From: Rhizophagus irregularis
Lineage: Eukaryota; Glomeromycota; Glomeromycetes; Glomerales; Glomeraceae
DNA length: 64,000 nt
Direction: 5' to 3'
Assembly: GCF_026210795.1 (NCBI RefSeq)
Contig: NC_089431.1
Span: forward strand, 5,456,001 to 5,520,000
Every line of letters starts with the position of its first letter. Position 1 is the first letter of the stretch. The notes under the pieces are model-generated. The model did not search any database and was not told where the DNA came from. It saw nothing but the letters and a program-made list of their open reading frames with translations. Made by a program: the position numbers and the translations under genes. Positions 11,335 to 24,018 of the stretch are shown in pieces.

Positions 11335-12960
11335 GTTTAATAATAAATATTGTTTGAGTGATCCAGAAGATCCAAATCATCAGTATTGGAAAGTATATGC
11401 ATCCTTCTTTGGATATGATTTAATGGACCTACAATGCTACAACGTTTGCATTGACTCTGAAAAATTAAATAACCATACATGGGGAAACATCATCCCACTT
11501 GACTTTAGGTCATACAAGTAAGTCTGAATAATGGACACCAAGTTTAATTTTTATCATTTAGCATAAAAAAGATTCTTTAATATTTATTCTCAAAACCACA
11601 ATTATTAGTCACGGTTAATCACAACTTTCTGAAGTCTAAATTTTATTACGATGAGAATTGATAATATGTTGTTTTTATCTCAAAATATGACAATCTGTAT
11701 TGTAGATTTAGCTACTTCCCCTGATTTTTACTTTTTTGGTGATTTTTGCTAGACACAAATGCTAAATAAAACCCTAATTCATTAAATCTTCGAATCGGGT
11801 CCACATCTTATAAGATTATTTCCATTTCCAAAATAACAAATTTTACACATCATGTCATAATTAACTCGACAATTAAGTTAAATTGATGTTTAATACCGAA
11901 ATATAATTTGGGAATTTTTATTTTATGTGCGCCCTTTATCATGTGATTATATAATTCATTTTCATAATCAAGTTGAACATTAAATGCCTTTAAACAAAAG
12001 AAGCGAATGGCACTTTTTGACAAGAAGATTGATTAAAATGAACACTTGTTTGATTAAAAAAAAGTGTAATGCTGGTATATTTAATTGGAATTTGAAATTT
12101 TTAGAATATCATGGTAGTATATAATGTTGATATTTTATGACCATTTAATTTAGATAAAGTGTAGACTCGATACCAGTGTAGATTGAACCACCATATAATT
12201 CAACTAATGGATCAAGGAGTAATTTTATCTGGAAACATTCTATAGCAAATTTTATTCAAACCCGTGATTTGGCAAAATATTCTATAATCAATAGTCGTAA
12301 GAAATATCAACGAAAAAATTAGATCCTTTAATATCATTAAATTATTTTTTTCTTAGTTGTTTACTAATTTATATAATTTATATTTTGTCGTCTATTATTG
12401 TCTATAGCTGCACGAAATAATTAAAAATTTGACTGGTTTACAGAATATTTGACTGATACACGCACGTGCCTTATCGCCTGCAAGATTAGCTGTTCTTACT
12501 CCAAAAACAACGCTATAAACAAATAATATACTATCGAAATATTGTGTTTTGCGGTAAAAGAGATGACGTTTTTATTATAACTATAGGCAGTATTAGAAAA
12601 GACAGTGATTATTTACTAGGTAGTTTTGTTCAAGCAAATACAGTATTATATTATGGATTACGCGAAATCTTTAACTTTTAAAAATAGTTTTCATAATGGT
12701 AGCTCAAATTTAGCAAAAAAATCATTAATAATACTGTAAATAATAATTATAATTTAATTTTAAAATGGATTGAATTTTCTCCAACTAGAAATGAATTATT
12801 AAAAATACGGAAATCGAATTTTAATATTTTAATGATGGATCGTTAATTAAGTGAAAATTGTAATATAACTAGTGGATTTATTTTTGAAAAAAATAGCGAA
12901 GTACAATCGTTTTTCTCAAAGAATGTAGAAAATTGTCTTCATCTCTAAGAGGTGAATTAA
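11335..12960 (+). pseudogene. decayed coding fragments, one resembling the 24085 gene
   Basis: Around 11360-11425 the plus strand reads DPEDPNHQYWKVYASFF, clearly like DPNIQYWKIYVSFL in exon 3 of the intact gene at 24843-25543, so this is a diverged paralogue fragment. Around 12535-12680 and 12710-12935 there are further coding-like runs (NIVFCGKRDDVFIITIGS; LILKWIEFSPTRNELLKIRK) broken by stops, with no family assignment. Whether all belong to one former gene is uncertain. Confidence 0.45.
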
Positions 12961-15343
12961 TCGCGGTAGTATACAGCGACAATTTTTACTAAACATCAAG
13001 TTACCAAATATTTAACCACTATACATTAAACTATCAAGCATAAATGAGCTATTTAAGTGTAAAAAAATCACTAAAATTTAGTGGCATATCAAATTCTTTA
13101 GACGAAGAAGCCATCAATAAATGATAAAGAAATTGTATTTTATAGGAATTATAATTAATACAAATTAAATGATGATAATAGATAGTAAATAATGCTTTCT
13201 TTGTCAATAAAATTGTTCGTTACATATATAATCAGGGAGTGCTTACTATATAATATATGTGGGTACATACTTAATAAATTATCAGAAGACTACAAATATT
13301 TTATTTGACTGTCGAAATTTTATTTTTCAAATTTTAGAACAAATTTTGATCCCACGATGTAAAATTGTGAAAACAAACTATTAAAAATAGGTTAGATAAT
13401 ATTATTCAATTCTTTAAATAGTAGATTTTTTTGTGAAAAAAGGTATTAGGAATAATATTTGATATTTCGGGGGAATATAGTAGATTTCTATAATGTTAGA
13501 TAATACACTTTCCTTGTATTTAATTTAATTTATTTTTTTAGGAGGGTAGTAAGGAGGGTGCGTGTAGACTGTAGAGAAGATTGGCACGTCTAAGATTTTT
13601 AATCTTAGCCGATTATTTCCATTATTGTAGTTGACTGTAATATATTTCTTGCGGTTTAGTTTAGATTGCTATATCTTCAATTCTTGTTTAATAAAATAAA
13701 AATAATATAATATCGAAATGCTATCTAATCTCTAATTTTGAATTCCGTCATATAATAATTATAATAATAATTATAATGGGATCTCCTGGCCATAATAATA
13801 TCGAGAGTCTATAATCCTGACAAGGCCAACTTCAAATGTAAATCCCGATTGAATCAAAATCCTGACTAAGATTCTATCGGTAAAAAAAAAAAAATTTTAA
13901 TTTCAGCTTAAAATTTTTTGGTTTCAAAATGATTATGAGCAATTAGTACAAGCAATTTATAGGCTTTATTATTATAAAATTATTAAAATTATCATTTAAT
14001 AGTTTGTAATTTGTATTTTTTTTTTTATTATTTTGTATAAGTAAATTTACAAATAATTTATTCTAATTGAAATGTTTCATTTTTTTTTTAAGAAACAATT
14101 GTTTTTTAAAATTAAAATGATTTTTTACTCCAAGACAATCAATTTTTTTTAGTACATTTTTAATTATAATTGATTGGCAAATCCAACTCAGAATTAAATT
14201 TCATCTTGCATAAATGTTTTAAGAAATAACTGATATATAGTTATTTATTTTTTCATTATAAAATTTTTTGTAATCCTTCATATCCTTTCAAAGCATGTTC
14301 ATCACTTGACAAGTTATCATTGATCAGCAAAATACCAGCAACACTTACAAAATTTATAATGCGGGCCAAAACGTATAGTGCTGGCCAGACAATTTTTTGG
14401 CAACATGTATAGTTCCAACTATTGTATTTTGAAAACCAAAATGAACAGAATGCTATTTCTTATTATAAATTTCACAGCTCCCCATGAATGATGGACTCTT
14501 GTTTTATATAAATATTTTTTCCCGTTATGACTTTTTTTGTTATTTAATTTTTTTTATTTAATTTTTTTTTATCACTTTTTGATTTTTTTATTCAATTTTT
14601 TTTTATCACTTCTTTTTGTAATTTGATTTTTTTATTTAATTTTTTTATAACACTTTTTGTTATTTGATTTTTTTTATAATACTTTTTGACTTTTTTCAAT
14701 TATTTGATAAACGTTATTATTTTTTTTTAATAAAAATACTTTTTTTGTTTTTTTTTTACATAAATTTTTTTTTATAAAATAATAAGAAATAATTATAATT
14801 AATTAATAAAAATATTTGTAGTATTTTCACAATATTAAAGTTTTTTCGAAAATACTTCTAAAAAGTTAATCAATTTTTATTGATAATTATTTTTTCACAA
14901 TTCCTTAATTAATACGAATTTCATTCTATACTTAAACGTCAAATCTTTAATATAAATAACTACATTATTGTAAATATAATTGGGAATTGCTAAACGTCGC
15001 CTGGTTTTTTTTAAATATTTTACATGATGTACAATATATAAAGAGTAAATTTATTAATCGGCTGACGGCTGATTTTTTCAAACTTAGCTAATTTTTGATC
15101 GGCTAAACTTAAAAATTTCATCGCAAAGATCCACTTTAAAAAAAAAAATTTTTTTTTCAAACATATTTATCCAAAATAATCTTATCTAATAAAACTTTAT
15201 TTGTAAATATTAAAATTTAAATTACACATTTACGATTTTAAAGAAAAAAATCACTGTATTTATTTTTTAATGAAGTGATACAAATAAAAGAAAAGATAAG
15301 TAAATTACAATGATCAAGAAAAAAGATGCTAATAAAAAATGAA
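12961..15343. other. AT-rich intergenic with homopolymer runs
   Basis: No gene seen. 14490-14760 is dominated by T runs separated by ACTTTTTG-type words. 13590-13608 holds a small palindrome (AAGATTTTTAATCTT). Confidence 0.4.
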
Positions 15344-15510
15344 ATAACAATGGAGTAATGAGAAGTAATAGAAGATGAAAGGGAGTAAAAAAAGAGTAAT
15401 GAGAAGTGATAGGAAGTAAAAAGGAGAAATAGGACATGATGGAAGATGAAGAGGAGTGATGGGAGACGAAAAGAAGTAATGGGAAGATGAAGAGGAGTGA
15501 TGGAAGGTCA
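15344..15510. repeat. purine-rich minisatellite, left arm of a large inverted pair
   Basis: GGAGTAATGAGAAGTAATAG-type units. The outer ~130 bp is a near-perfect reverse complement of 18350-18478, including the end words AACAATGGAGTAATGAG and CATTACTCCATTGTT in mirror position. With the arm at 18120-18478 it forms an inverted pair about 3.1 kb across. Confidence 0.75.
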
Positions 15511-17165
15511 AGAAAAGAACATTTTTGTCACACATAATCATGTTGACCGGGTCAAGAAAGTAATACGATGAGGGTCAAGAACGTAACTCTTTTTTTCACA
15601 AAAAAAATTTGATCACAATTTTTAAAAGCTAATAATTAAACAAACCGGTATTTTAAATTGGATGGTACTAATTAAGATTTTTATTCAGTCGATCGTTTAC
15701 AAAATGAACCTCACAAAATTCCCCTTACGTTTTAAAATCTGATTTTATCACGTGAAAGAAAGGATTCGTAAGACCCGTGAAATTGTCATGTGATTCTGGT
15801 AACAAAAAGATTAACCTAAAACTATTTATATTCTAACCCCTATAATTTTACATATATATGGGATATCAATTATTGTTAAATGTGACCACAATGGACACTT
15901 ATTGCGGATTTGTATAAATCATTAAACGTAATTAATACCATTAAAAGAAAGCACTGTTCTAACAAATAAATATTGTTTTTTTCGTAATTTTGTATATTAT
16001 TAACCTTTTTTGAAATAAAATGCATTAAGCATTTTAATTTCCGTTATCACTATAACATTTTTAGGTTATTTTGTAACAATTATTACTAGTTCTTGATAAT
16101 ATGTACTCAAACGTTTAACCCCTAATTTATAAAAAGTGAATAATACGATACTTGAAACATGTAACATTTTCCGTTATAAATATCTATTATGATAATTATG
16201 AAAAACAAAAAAATCGAGAAATAGAAACATTTAATATATGTGATTGTATTTTTATTGAATAAATCCAAAAAAAGATATCAAATATTTAAAAATAAAATCA
16301 TCCAAACATTTTTTGAATCTTTCGGGTCACACTATGACGTTATATACTCTAAATTGGATTCAAACTCAAGAACTATCTATTATTCATCGATATTGATTTT
16401 AAAATGAATATGGTCTATTATAAAATTTATTTTTTAAAAGAGTTCTAAAATTAGTTCATTTATTCAGTTATTACAGTATTACAAAACCTCGCTTGATCTA
16501 ATTCTCATTATTTAGGCGTTTCATAGTCGTTTGAAACGTGTGTGTTTCATGATTGGTTTTATAATAATATATTGTTACTTATGGTTTATCCGTATAATGA
16601 TTGTTAAATAAAAGACATTTTAATTTTTTTTGATCACTGAGTTAATCGAAATTGAAAATAGTGTGACTCCGATAGATGAAGTATGTATGTGAATGCCAAA
16701 ACGATAGATTCTTGGTTTATTTCATTTTCAGATAATAAATATATTTAGGTCCAATGAACGATCAATACAACAAAAGAATATGGATGATAAAAGTGACACT
16801 AATAAATTAATAGATCAATCGTTTAGAATATCATATACTGTAAATGGAATAACTTTTTTAAAAAAAGCTAGTATCATTACATTTATTATGTACAATATGA
16901 TCATGCTGAATCAACTTTAGCTAAAAAAAATTATTTGATTATTTTATTATATTGTGATTTTGTAAAATCTACATAGCAAATTTCATTTTATGGTTATTAA
17001 TTTTTCTTTAGTTCGATTTTCTAAAGCATAAATATGTTATTTTATATGAGCTCAAAGATACTAGTATAACTTCAGTACATTGATATATCTGTGCTTGATG
17101 GTGTTTGATTTAATCCAACCATACTCGATAATTTTGTCAAAGATATTTTGTCGATCACATGTTTT
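15511..17165. other. AT-rich sequence between the inverted minisatellite arms
   Basis: No gene supported. About 16749-16915 (plus) stays open and reads DDKSDTNKLIDQSFRISY after an AG acceptor-like site; this may be a lone decayed exon. No transposase motif was found between the arms. Confidence 0.35.
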
Positions 17166-18060
17166 TAAGTTTAGCGTAGTTTTAAAATTTTTTTTTTTTA
17201 TGGCTTTTTTTTTATAAACAAATTTTGTAGAGAATTTTTATTTTGTTTGATAGAATTTCTTTGGGAATTTTTTAATAAAAAGATTTTTTTTGATAAAAAA
17301 TTTCGTTAGAGAATTTTTTTCATTGATAGGGACATTTCTGAATTTTTTTTGATGGATAATTTCGTTAAAAACTTTTATTTGATAGAAATCTCATTGGAGA
17401 ATTTTTTTTAATAAGATTTTTTTTTTTACATATACTTAATTTGTTGGAACAATTTTTTTTAACAGGAGAGATTTTTTTTTTTGATAGAGAATTCATTGAG
17501 AATTTTTTTTTTTGTAGAAAATTATTTGAAGAATTTTTTTAATAGGGAAGTTTTTTTTTGATAGATAATTTCGTTAAGAATTTTTTTTAATAGGTGAAAG
17601 TATTTTTTGACGGAGAATTTTATTGAAGAATTTTTTTTTAATAGGGGATTGTTTTTGATAGAGAATTTCATTAAAAAATTTTTCTTTAATAGATTTCGCT
17701 GAGAATTTTTTTTTTGGTTTTTTTTTTTTTGATATAGAAATTCTTTGTGAATTTTTTTTAATAGGGAAATGTATTTTTGGATGGAAGTTTTTCGTTAAGA
17801 AAATTTTCTTTATCGGGGATATCTTTTTTGATTGAGAATTTCATTAGAGAATTGTTTGTTGAAAATTTTTTTTATTTTTTTGGTGGAGAATTTTGTTTAG
17901 AAATCTTAATAGAAAATTTTTATTGAAAATAGTTCTTTTTTAATAAGTGTATCGAGAATTTTGGCTTGAAATTTTTTTTTTTTAATAAAGAATTTCATTA
18001 GAGATCTTTTTTTTTTATAAAAAATTGATTGAAAATTTATTGGAAAATTTAGAAAAAATA
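17166..18060. repeat. degenerate T-rich tandem repeat
   Basis: Roughly 20 imperfect copies of a 40-50-bp unit whose core is GATAGAGAATTTCATT, then GAGAATTTTTTTT, then AATAGGG. Divergence and indels are high, so this is an old array. It abuts the pyrimidine minisatellite. Confidence 0.65.
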
Positions 18061-18119
18061 AAAGAGAAAACTCCAAAAACAAAAGGAGGTTTTATTAAAT
18101 TTTACGATTTTAATAAATT

Positions 18120-18478
18120 TTTACTCCTCTTCATCCTTTCATCACTTCTTTTCATCTCCCATCGCTCCTTTTCGTCTCCCATCACTCCTTTTCATCTCCC
18201 ATCACTTCTTTTCGTCTCCCATCACTCCTCTTCGTCTCCCATCGCTTCTTTTCGTCTCCCATCACTCCTCTTCATCTTCCTCATCACTTCTTTTTGTCTC
18301 CCATCACTCCTCTTTATCTCTCATCACTCCTCTTCGTCTCCCATCACTTCTTTTCGTCTCCCATCACACCTTTTCATCTCTCATCATTTCCTATTTCTCC
18401 TTTTTGTTTCCTATCACTTCTCATTACTCTTTTTTAATCCCTTTCATCTTCTATTACTTTCCATTACTCCATTGTTAT
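18120..18478. repeat. 20-bp pyrimidine minisatellite, right arm of the inverted pair
   Basis: About twelve copies of CTTTTCGTCTCCCATCACTC with few substitutions, then a variant tail (CTATTTCTCC...CATTACTCCATTGTT) that is the reverse complement of the left arm. The long frame through it is only a by-product of the repeat. Confidence 0.8.
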
Positions 18479-18559
18479 AATAATTTTTCTCTTCCCCACT
18501 TTCTTTATCCTCATTTCATATTCCTTTTTCTCATTTTTATTTCCTTCACAAGTTTGGAA

Positions 18560-18750
18560 CCATGAAAGCGAGAGATTGTGCGACATATGAATGATGATGC
18601 ATTTACATATTGTAGTATATATGTTGTGCGATTTTCGTCAGGCCTAGTAATGCTGGCCAACCCACTTAAGGCATCATAATATTGGGCAATATTGGGCTGG
18701 TAATGTAGGCCGGCGTCATCTGACGCAAATCGGAATCTGACGCACAATAT
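18560..18750. repeat. GC-richer repeat fragment with GCGTCAGAT motifs
   Basis: Contains ATCTGACGCA twice close together, TTGTGCGA twice and GGGCAATATTGGGC. It is much less AT-rich than its surroundings and I associate such sequence with interspersed non-coding repeats in this genus (memory, not a search). A 78-codon minus-strand frame here is not called. Confidence 0.4.
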
Positions 18751-20172
18751 ATTTATTGCAGTTCATCGATTTTAATTATTAATACTATAAATATTTTATA
18801 AATTTTTTAAATAATAATATATTAAATTCTTTTTAAACAGTAATAATAAAGTAATAGGAATAAAATATAATTACTTTAATTTTAATAGTAATAGAATCAT
18901 TAACTATTATTCATAAGAATATTGATTTATATGTAAAACGTAACTTCTGGAAAACTCCGTGAATATGATACATTTACGGGAAAATAACTTGAGCAACTTG
19001 GATTATTTTCAATGTTTGAGACTATAAATTCCGTGAATATGATACATTTACGGAAATAACAAGGAATAAATAACAAGGAATAAAAAACACGAAATAAATT
19101 TTTATAGGGGTAATAAATTGTCTCTAGTAAATTATTATATATTTAGATTACCCTGTATAAGTTAATTTTGAGTTGTATTACTGTAACGTGTAGCATGCCT
19201 CCGTAATTTATTACGGATTGTCATCTTAAAATAGATTGGGTTTAACCATTAATAAATGTTGATCATGTTGATCATGAAACAATAGGAATGTCTCATGTTA
19301 TAATGATGTTCTTAACAATATATTTTTTATGCTGTGTTACCGCTTCTCTATCATTGTTTTACGCTAAATTAAGCAAACTTTTATGCAATACTGCTCTGTC
19401 TCATCATACATATGGTAATGGTTTTATATAATATATGAGGAATAATTCATTTGTTTATTGCGTCATTTTGTATCCAGTAATCATAGAAAGATAAAACATA
19501 GCAGAGTGATAGAAAAAGAGTAATAATACATGTCAAAAATTGTCAGCCTTTCTGCCAGTAGTGATATCATAATTTTATCACTAAATTTAATAAATTTGAA
19601 GAATTTAATATTTTGTTCATTATATAGCTTGTCTCCAGAATATTATTTGTGTGCATAATAATTTACTATATGTTTCAAGTTCATTGATCTCAGTGTGAAG
19701 CAAATGGGCTGTTGCTAGTATGTATTAAAAAAATAAAAATTAATTATGTATCTAATTGTATTGATCCTAAATTTAAATTTTGATGAATGATGAGGCAAAT
19801 TATTATCATTTTCATACAATTATATTCATCATAAATTAGGCATGTAACAGACGTTTCACTAGTAACTCCTTTGATACTAAACGAATGTTGTGCATATATA
19901 CCAAACACTTGTATTTGTTGGACAATATTTTTAGTGTCAGAAATTTTTCAGCCATTATATTTGTTGCACGTTTTTTTACATGTGTATAAAACAATGCAGA
20001 TCGTTTTTGAAATACAAATTTGGTAGTATAATTAATATATTTTTTTTGAAACACATTTTATATGTTTGATTAAAAGAAAAGTTATTAATAGTAGTTGATA
20101 ATAAATCAGATTACAATGACAAGTAACATATATAAATGTTCTGTAATCCCTCTGAGTAAAAATTTAAAATTT
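18751..20172. other. gene-free stretch with a MITE-like fragment
   Basis: 18936-19110 carries ACTCCGTGAATATGATACAT twice and ends TTTTTATAGGGG, resembling the ends of the MITE family at 32514-32699 and 39999-40175 but rearranged. Nothing else is recognised. Confidence 0.4.
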
Positions 20173-20294
20173 TTCAAGTCTCTAAATTTGTTTCCATATT
20201 TTTCACATACATTTTCCCATCAAGTCTCTAATAATCAAGTCTTTTAATTTATTTCCACATTTTTCATACATATTTTCCCACCAAGTCTCTAATA
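20173..20294. repeat. two tandem ~63-bp units (promoter minisatellite, left part)
   Basis: Units run ATCAAGTCTTTTAATTT ... CCACCAAGTCTCTAATA. The second unit (20232-20294) matches 24019-24081 with about three differences. The third unit now lies 3.7 kb away, separated by the inserted element, and ends 3 bp before the ATG of the membrane-protein gene. Confidence 0.75.
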
Positions 20295-20329
20295 CTTTGC
20301 AGAAACCTTTGGTTTTTACAAAATATGTT

Positions 20330-20690
20330 AGCGATATTTTTAAAATATACCAGACATATGATATTCCTATTTATGTTATCTCTGTTTTAACTATATGCTG
20401 ACAATATGTTGAACATATAATATAAAAATCTTATTTTTATATAGTAACTATATGTTAGAGACATGGTAAAATATTATTTTGAATGTTAAATTTATATGGT
20501 TATTATATGCCAAATATGTGTCAGAGATGTGATAAAAATATTATTTGAAATATTAATTTTATATAGCCATCATATGGTAAATATGTATCAATAATATAAT
20601 AGAAATTCAATTTTATATAACAATCATATATTGAAAATATATCGAAGACAGAGTAATAATAATAAAATAATATAATAGCCATGTTTCAAA
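20330..20690. repeat. subterminal tandem units of the 3.7-kb element
   Basis: Five or so diverged units of about 65-70 bp (TATATGTTAGAGACATG, ATATGTGTCAGAGATGTG, AAATATGTATCAATAATA). A comparable mirror-image region is at 23580-23980. Confidence 0.5.
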
Positions 20691-21039
20691 AATAATAAAA
20701 TAATATAATGATTGTATGATAAAAATTTCGATTTAAATTAAAATTTCCTCCAATAAATTCATGTACGACTTGATTTTTGAAAGAATTTCTCTAGTGTAAT
20801 ATAATAATATAATGTTAGCAATATAGTTGTCTAGCTGATTAAACTGCAGTATAATAAAAACTATTTAAAACATAACTTCAATTAGCCTCATCATGCTTGG
20901 TGCTACATGTACTTTTATATTCGTGAATAAAGTGAATTTGAGACGTGATCAATAAAATTGATTGGAAAGATTCAAAACTAACGTGATTCTTCCAGCTTCT
21001 GAATATTATAAAGTGGACATCTTGATATAAAATCAACAT

Positions 21040-21395
21040 AGTTCGTCACCTGAAATTAAATAAAAAATAGTGTAAAATTTGACCATTGTTTGCTTTATAG
21101 CATATGCGACACCTTTAAATTCTTCATTTAGATCTACAATATCGCCAATATGAAGTTTTAATCGTACAGGTTCTTGATTGTCTTTAATAACCATGTATGA
21201 AATTGAACTATAAAATTCTATGTTTTGTTCAATATTGCTGCACTTTAATTTAAATAATCTGCATAAGCTCTATAGAGATTTCGATAAAATGGATGATTAT
21301 CAGCCAACTTTCTTGATACGTCTTTACACTTAACTTTTTTGGCACTCCATTGATCTTTAATAGCCACCTCTATTTCCAGAAAGAATCAGCAAAAC
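21040..21395 (-). pseudogene. broken coding region inside the element (unassigned)
   Basis: After an acceptor (CTCTTTTAG, exon start 21395) the minus strand reads EVAIKDQWSAKKVKCKDVSR ending ADYLN then a stop at about 21245. A second open piece reads FYSSISYMVIKDNQEPVRLK then LHIGDIVDLNEEFKGVAYAI, with another acceptor (ATTTCAG) near 21051. I recall similar proteins in Rhizophagus repeats. The GDIVDLNEE...AYAI pattern weakly recalls the start of a BAH domain. The pieces are out of frame with each other. Function unknown. Confidence 0.4.
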
Positions 21396-22110
21396 CTAAA
21401 AGAGAAAAACCAAAGAATAAACTGTTAATAAGTTGTTAAAATAAAATTATTAAGAAAAAAAATTAAAATTACTTACCAAAATTTCATATCCAAAGATTTG
21501 AGAGAACGCCTTAAAAAACATAAAATGAACAGTTAGAAACCATTTGTTAAAAGGCGAAAAAAATTTTGAAAAGTGAAAACATATACTTACCAAAATCCAA
21601 TATCTTAAGAAATCCGAAAAACTGTCTAAAAAAAAAAAAATGTATTAGAAACTGTTCGTTGAAAGATGGAAAAGTTAAATAAAAAAATAGTCAAAAACTT
21701 ACCAGAATGTAACCTCTAAAAAAACCTGAAAGAACCATCTAAAAAAAAAGAAAAAACGAACAGTTAGTAACTATTTATTAAACTAAAAAAGAAAAAAATA
21801 AAAATTTTACTTGCCGAATTCCCACGTCCAAAGAGACTCAAAGAATTACCTAAAAAAAAAGAACTAAAACTGTTAATAATAGTTCGTTAAAATATTAAAA
21901 AAAAAGAATGAAAAATATATTTACCGAAATCTGGTTTCTTAAAAAATAAGTTTTGCAAAAATTGCGAAACTTTCTATATTCAGAAAAAAAAATGGAACCT
22001 ACAAAGAAATGAGAAAAGTTAGTAACTTTTCTCAAAAAAAAAAGTAAAAATTTGTTCGTAAAAACTTACTATATCAAAATCGAACCCAAAAAGGAAAAAG
22101 CTTATTTTTA
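21395..22110 (-). repeat. tandem array of exon-intron modules (microexon array 1)
   Basis: On the minus strand, modules spaced 111-116 bp apart each hold a 33-36-nt exon-like block between a T-rich acceptor (TTTTTTTAG) and a donor (GTAAGT or GCAAGT): 21849-21815, 21738-21703, 21625-21591 and 21509-21477, leading into the larger block at 21395. The intervening sequences each keep a CTAAC-like branch motif (TTACTAACTG, TTTCTAACTG, TATTAACAG). The blocks read GNSLSLFGRGNS, MVLSGFFRGYIL, DSFSDFLRYWIL and AFSQIFGYEIL, so they are diverged copies of one short peptide. Two blocks are 35 nt long, so not every inclusion pattern keeps frame. A more decayed unit lies at 21900-22010. What is seen is the periodicity and the splice signals; use in mRNA is inference. 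Confidence 0.65.
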
Positions 22111-23580
22111 GTTTAAATAAATAACTGCGGCTGTGGCTGCGGTTATATTAATATTGTATCACATGATTCATGTGATATATAATTTTATATAAAATAGTAT
22201 AAATAGGAGGCTTCCCCGAAATAAAATTTTTTTTTTATATTTTTAATGATATTTATATGTGCTCATATATATACACACATATATATATCTAATATAAATA
22301 ATATAAATAATGATATGTATTCGTCAGAGAATACATTATCAGTTATACTAAATATAATATCAAGTCTATTAAGAAGCTTAATAACGTTGCCTTGAGACTT
22401 TCATTAGATTAGAATGAATAAACCATATACTTTAATTAATTAACTCATTTTATTCTTTATGGACTCTGTATAATATTATATATTTAATACATTTTAAATG
22501 TTTATTTTACATATTCTTTACAATTATATCTTATACACTTTTAGATTGAACAATTATATTTTATTATTCTTTAAATCATTTCATCTCTTTTTTAAAAAAA
22601 GTATTTAAAGCTAATCTTTGACGAGATTAGACAGGAACCACTAGAGTAAGAAGCTTAAAGTTTTTGGATTTCCGATGAATATTTGCTCTTTAGATGGATC
22701 TAGATGCGTAAAATTTGGTTGATAATTGATATATTGATGATCATATGGCTGTAATTTTTCCGGGATTGTCTGTACAAGTCTGAAGTGTGAACTGTTATCT
22801 CAATTGATAACATGTGATTATAAACAAAATGAAAGTATTTTATTTTTTTTTTATTTTAATTTGATGAATGTTTACTAATTGCTCATTTAATTTTTTTCTT
22901 TTTAGGGATTCTTTGAAGTACCTTAACTATACTTATACTTTTTATTAGTGGTGCAAACAGTCTGGGTTTATTAGTATAACAGATTTGAGGTTAAAGGTCA
23001 TAAGCTATCCCACCAGCTGGCAAAGTGTATGAAATTTCTTTAATTCACAAAGAAAGCCTTGCTAAAGTCATCTTTAGTGTAGGTCTAGTAATACATTGCC
23101 TTAATTGAGCGTGGCTACGAAGTTTATGATTCTTAAGTAAGCTCCAACTATATATATATATCAAAATATCTTATGTTTAATTACACAATTTATTGACTAC
23201 CATTTAAATTTAACATGTGTATAAAAGTCACAATTTGTTATTATACATTTTTGCTATATATCAATAAATTAACAACTATTACTTTTTAACATTAGGTAAA
23301 TTTGAACACAATTTTATTTCAGATAATATTTTCGTTAATGGATTAATAAAAAAAATTGTTGTATTAACATTCTTATTGCCGAGTTGAAGTGAAAGGACAA
23401 AAAGGATAAAATCTATAATTTAAATTTTTTTTTTAAAAAAAAATATAATTGTATTATTTAAAATTAAAAAAAATTAAGGTTTCATAGTACTGCCTTCATA
23501 TAGCCAATATAGGACAGCCGAGACGAAAAAAAATGCCACTAGCGATCGACCTTATAGTCATATGATAGTCACATGCTAGA
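22111..23580. other. interior of the 3.7-kb element, no gene recognised
   Basis: Includes a CACATGATTCATGTG palindrome near 22159-22173 and a moderately balanced stretch at 22600-23130 without an open frame. Nothing assignable. Confidence 0.35.
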
Positions 23581-24018
23581 AGCGTTGTTATTCATATATC
23601 AACAACATATTCAAAATATATTATTCGTATTTTTACTTCAAATTGGTTTTTCTGAAACATAAAAATAAAAATATATTATTCGTATATCAACAACAGCATT
23701 CAAAATATGTTATTCATATAACAACAGCATATTTGAAATATATTAACAATGTATTCAAAATATTCACTATATCATTAGTTTGAGTACATATTTTAACATA
23801 CTTTGAAAATATTGTAAAATTATTTTATTCATATTACAAAATTATTTACTACATTAGTTTAAATTTCAACATATATTAAAAATATTATAACATTATTTTA
23901 TTAATATTACAAACATATTACGTATATTAAAATATGTAGAACATATATATACCATCTGTTAATAACATGTAGTGATTATGTCTAACATATTTTGTGAAAA
24001 TCAGAGGTTTCTGCAAAG

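Noticed and set aside
15329-15541. 70-codon minus-strand Ser/His/Leu-rich frame
   Set aside because: Same minisatellite on the other arm.
18025-18480. 151-codon frame rich in SSPITSFRLPS repeats
   Set aside because: Pure translation of the 20-bp minisatellite; a 20-bp period is not a multiple of three and frame survival is due to pyrimidine bias.
18511-18747. 78-codon minus-strand frame
   Set aside because: Lies in a palindromic GCGTCAGAT-type repeat fragment; start is not ATG-supported and no domain is visible.
19836-20054. 72-codon minus-strand basic frame
   Set aside because: No domain, no supporting signals, in repeat-poor AT-rich sequence.
22940-23010. Possible tRNA/SINE-like promoter boxes
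   Set aside because: A- and B-box matches are weak and no cloverleaf can be drawn.
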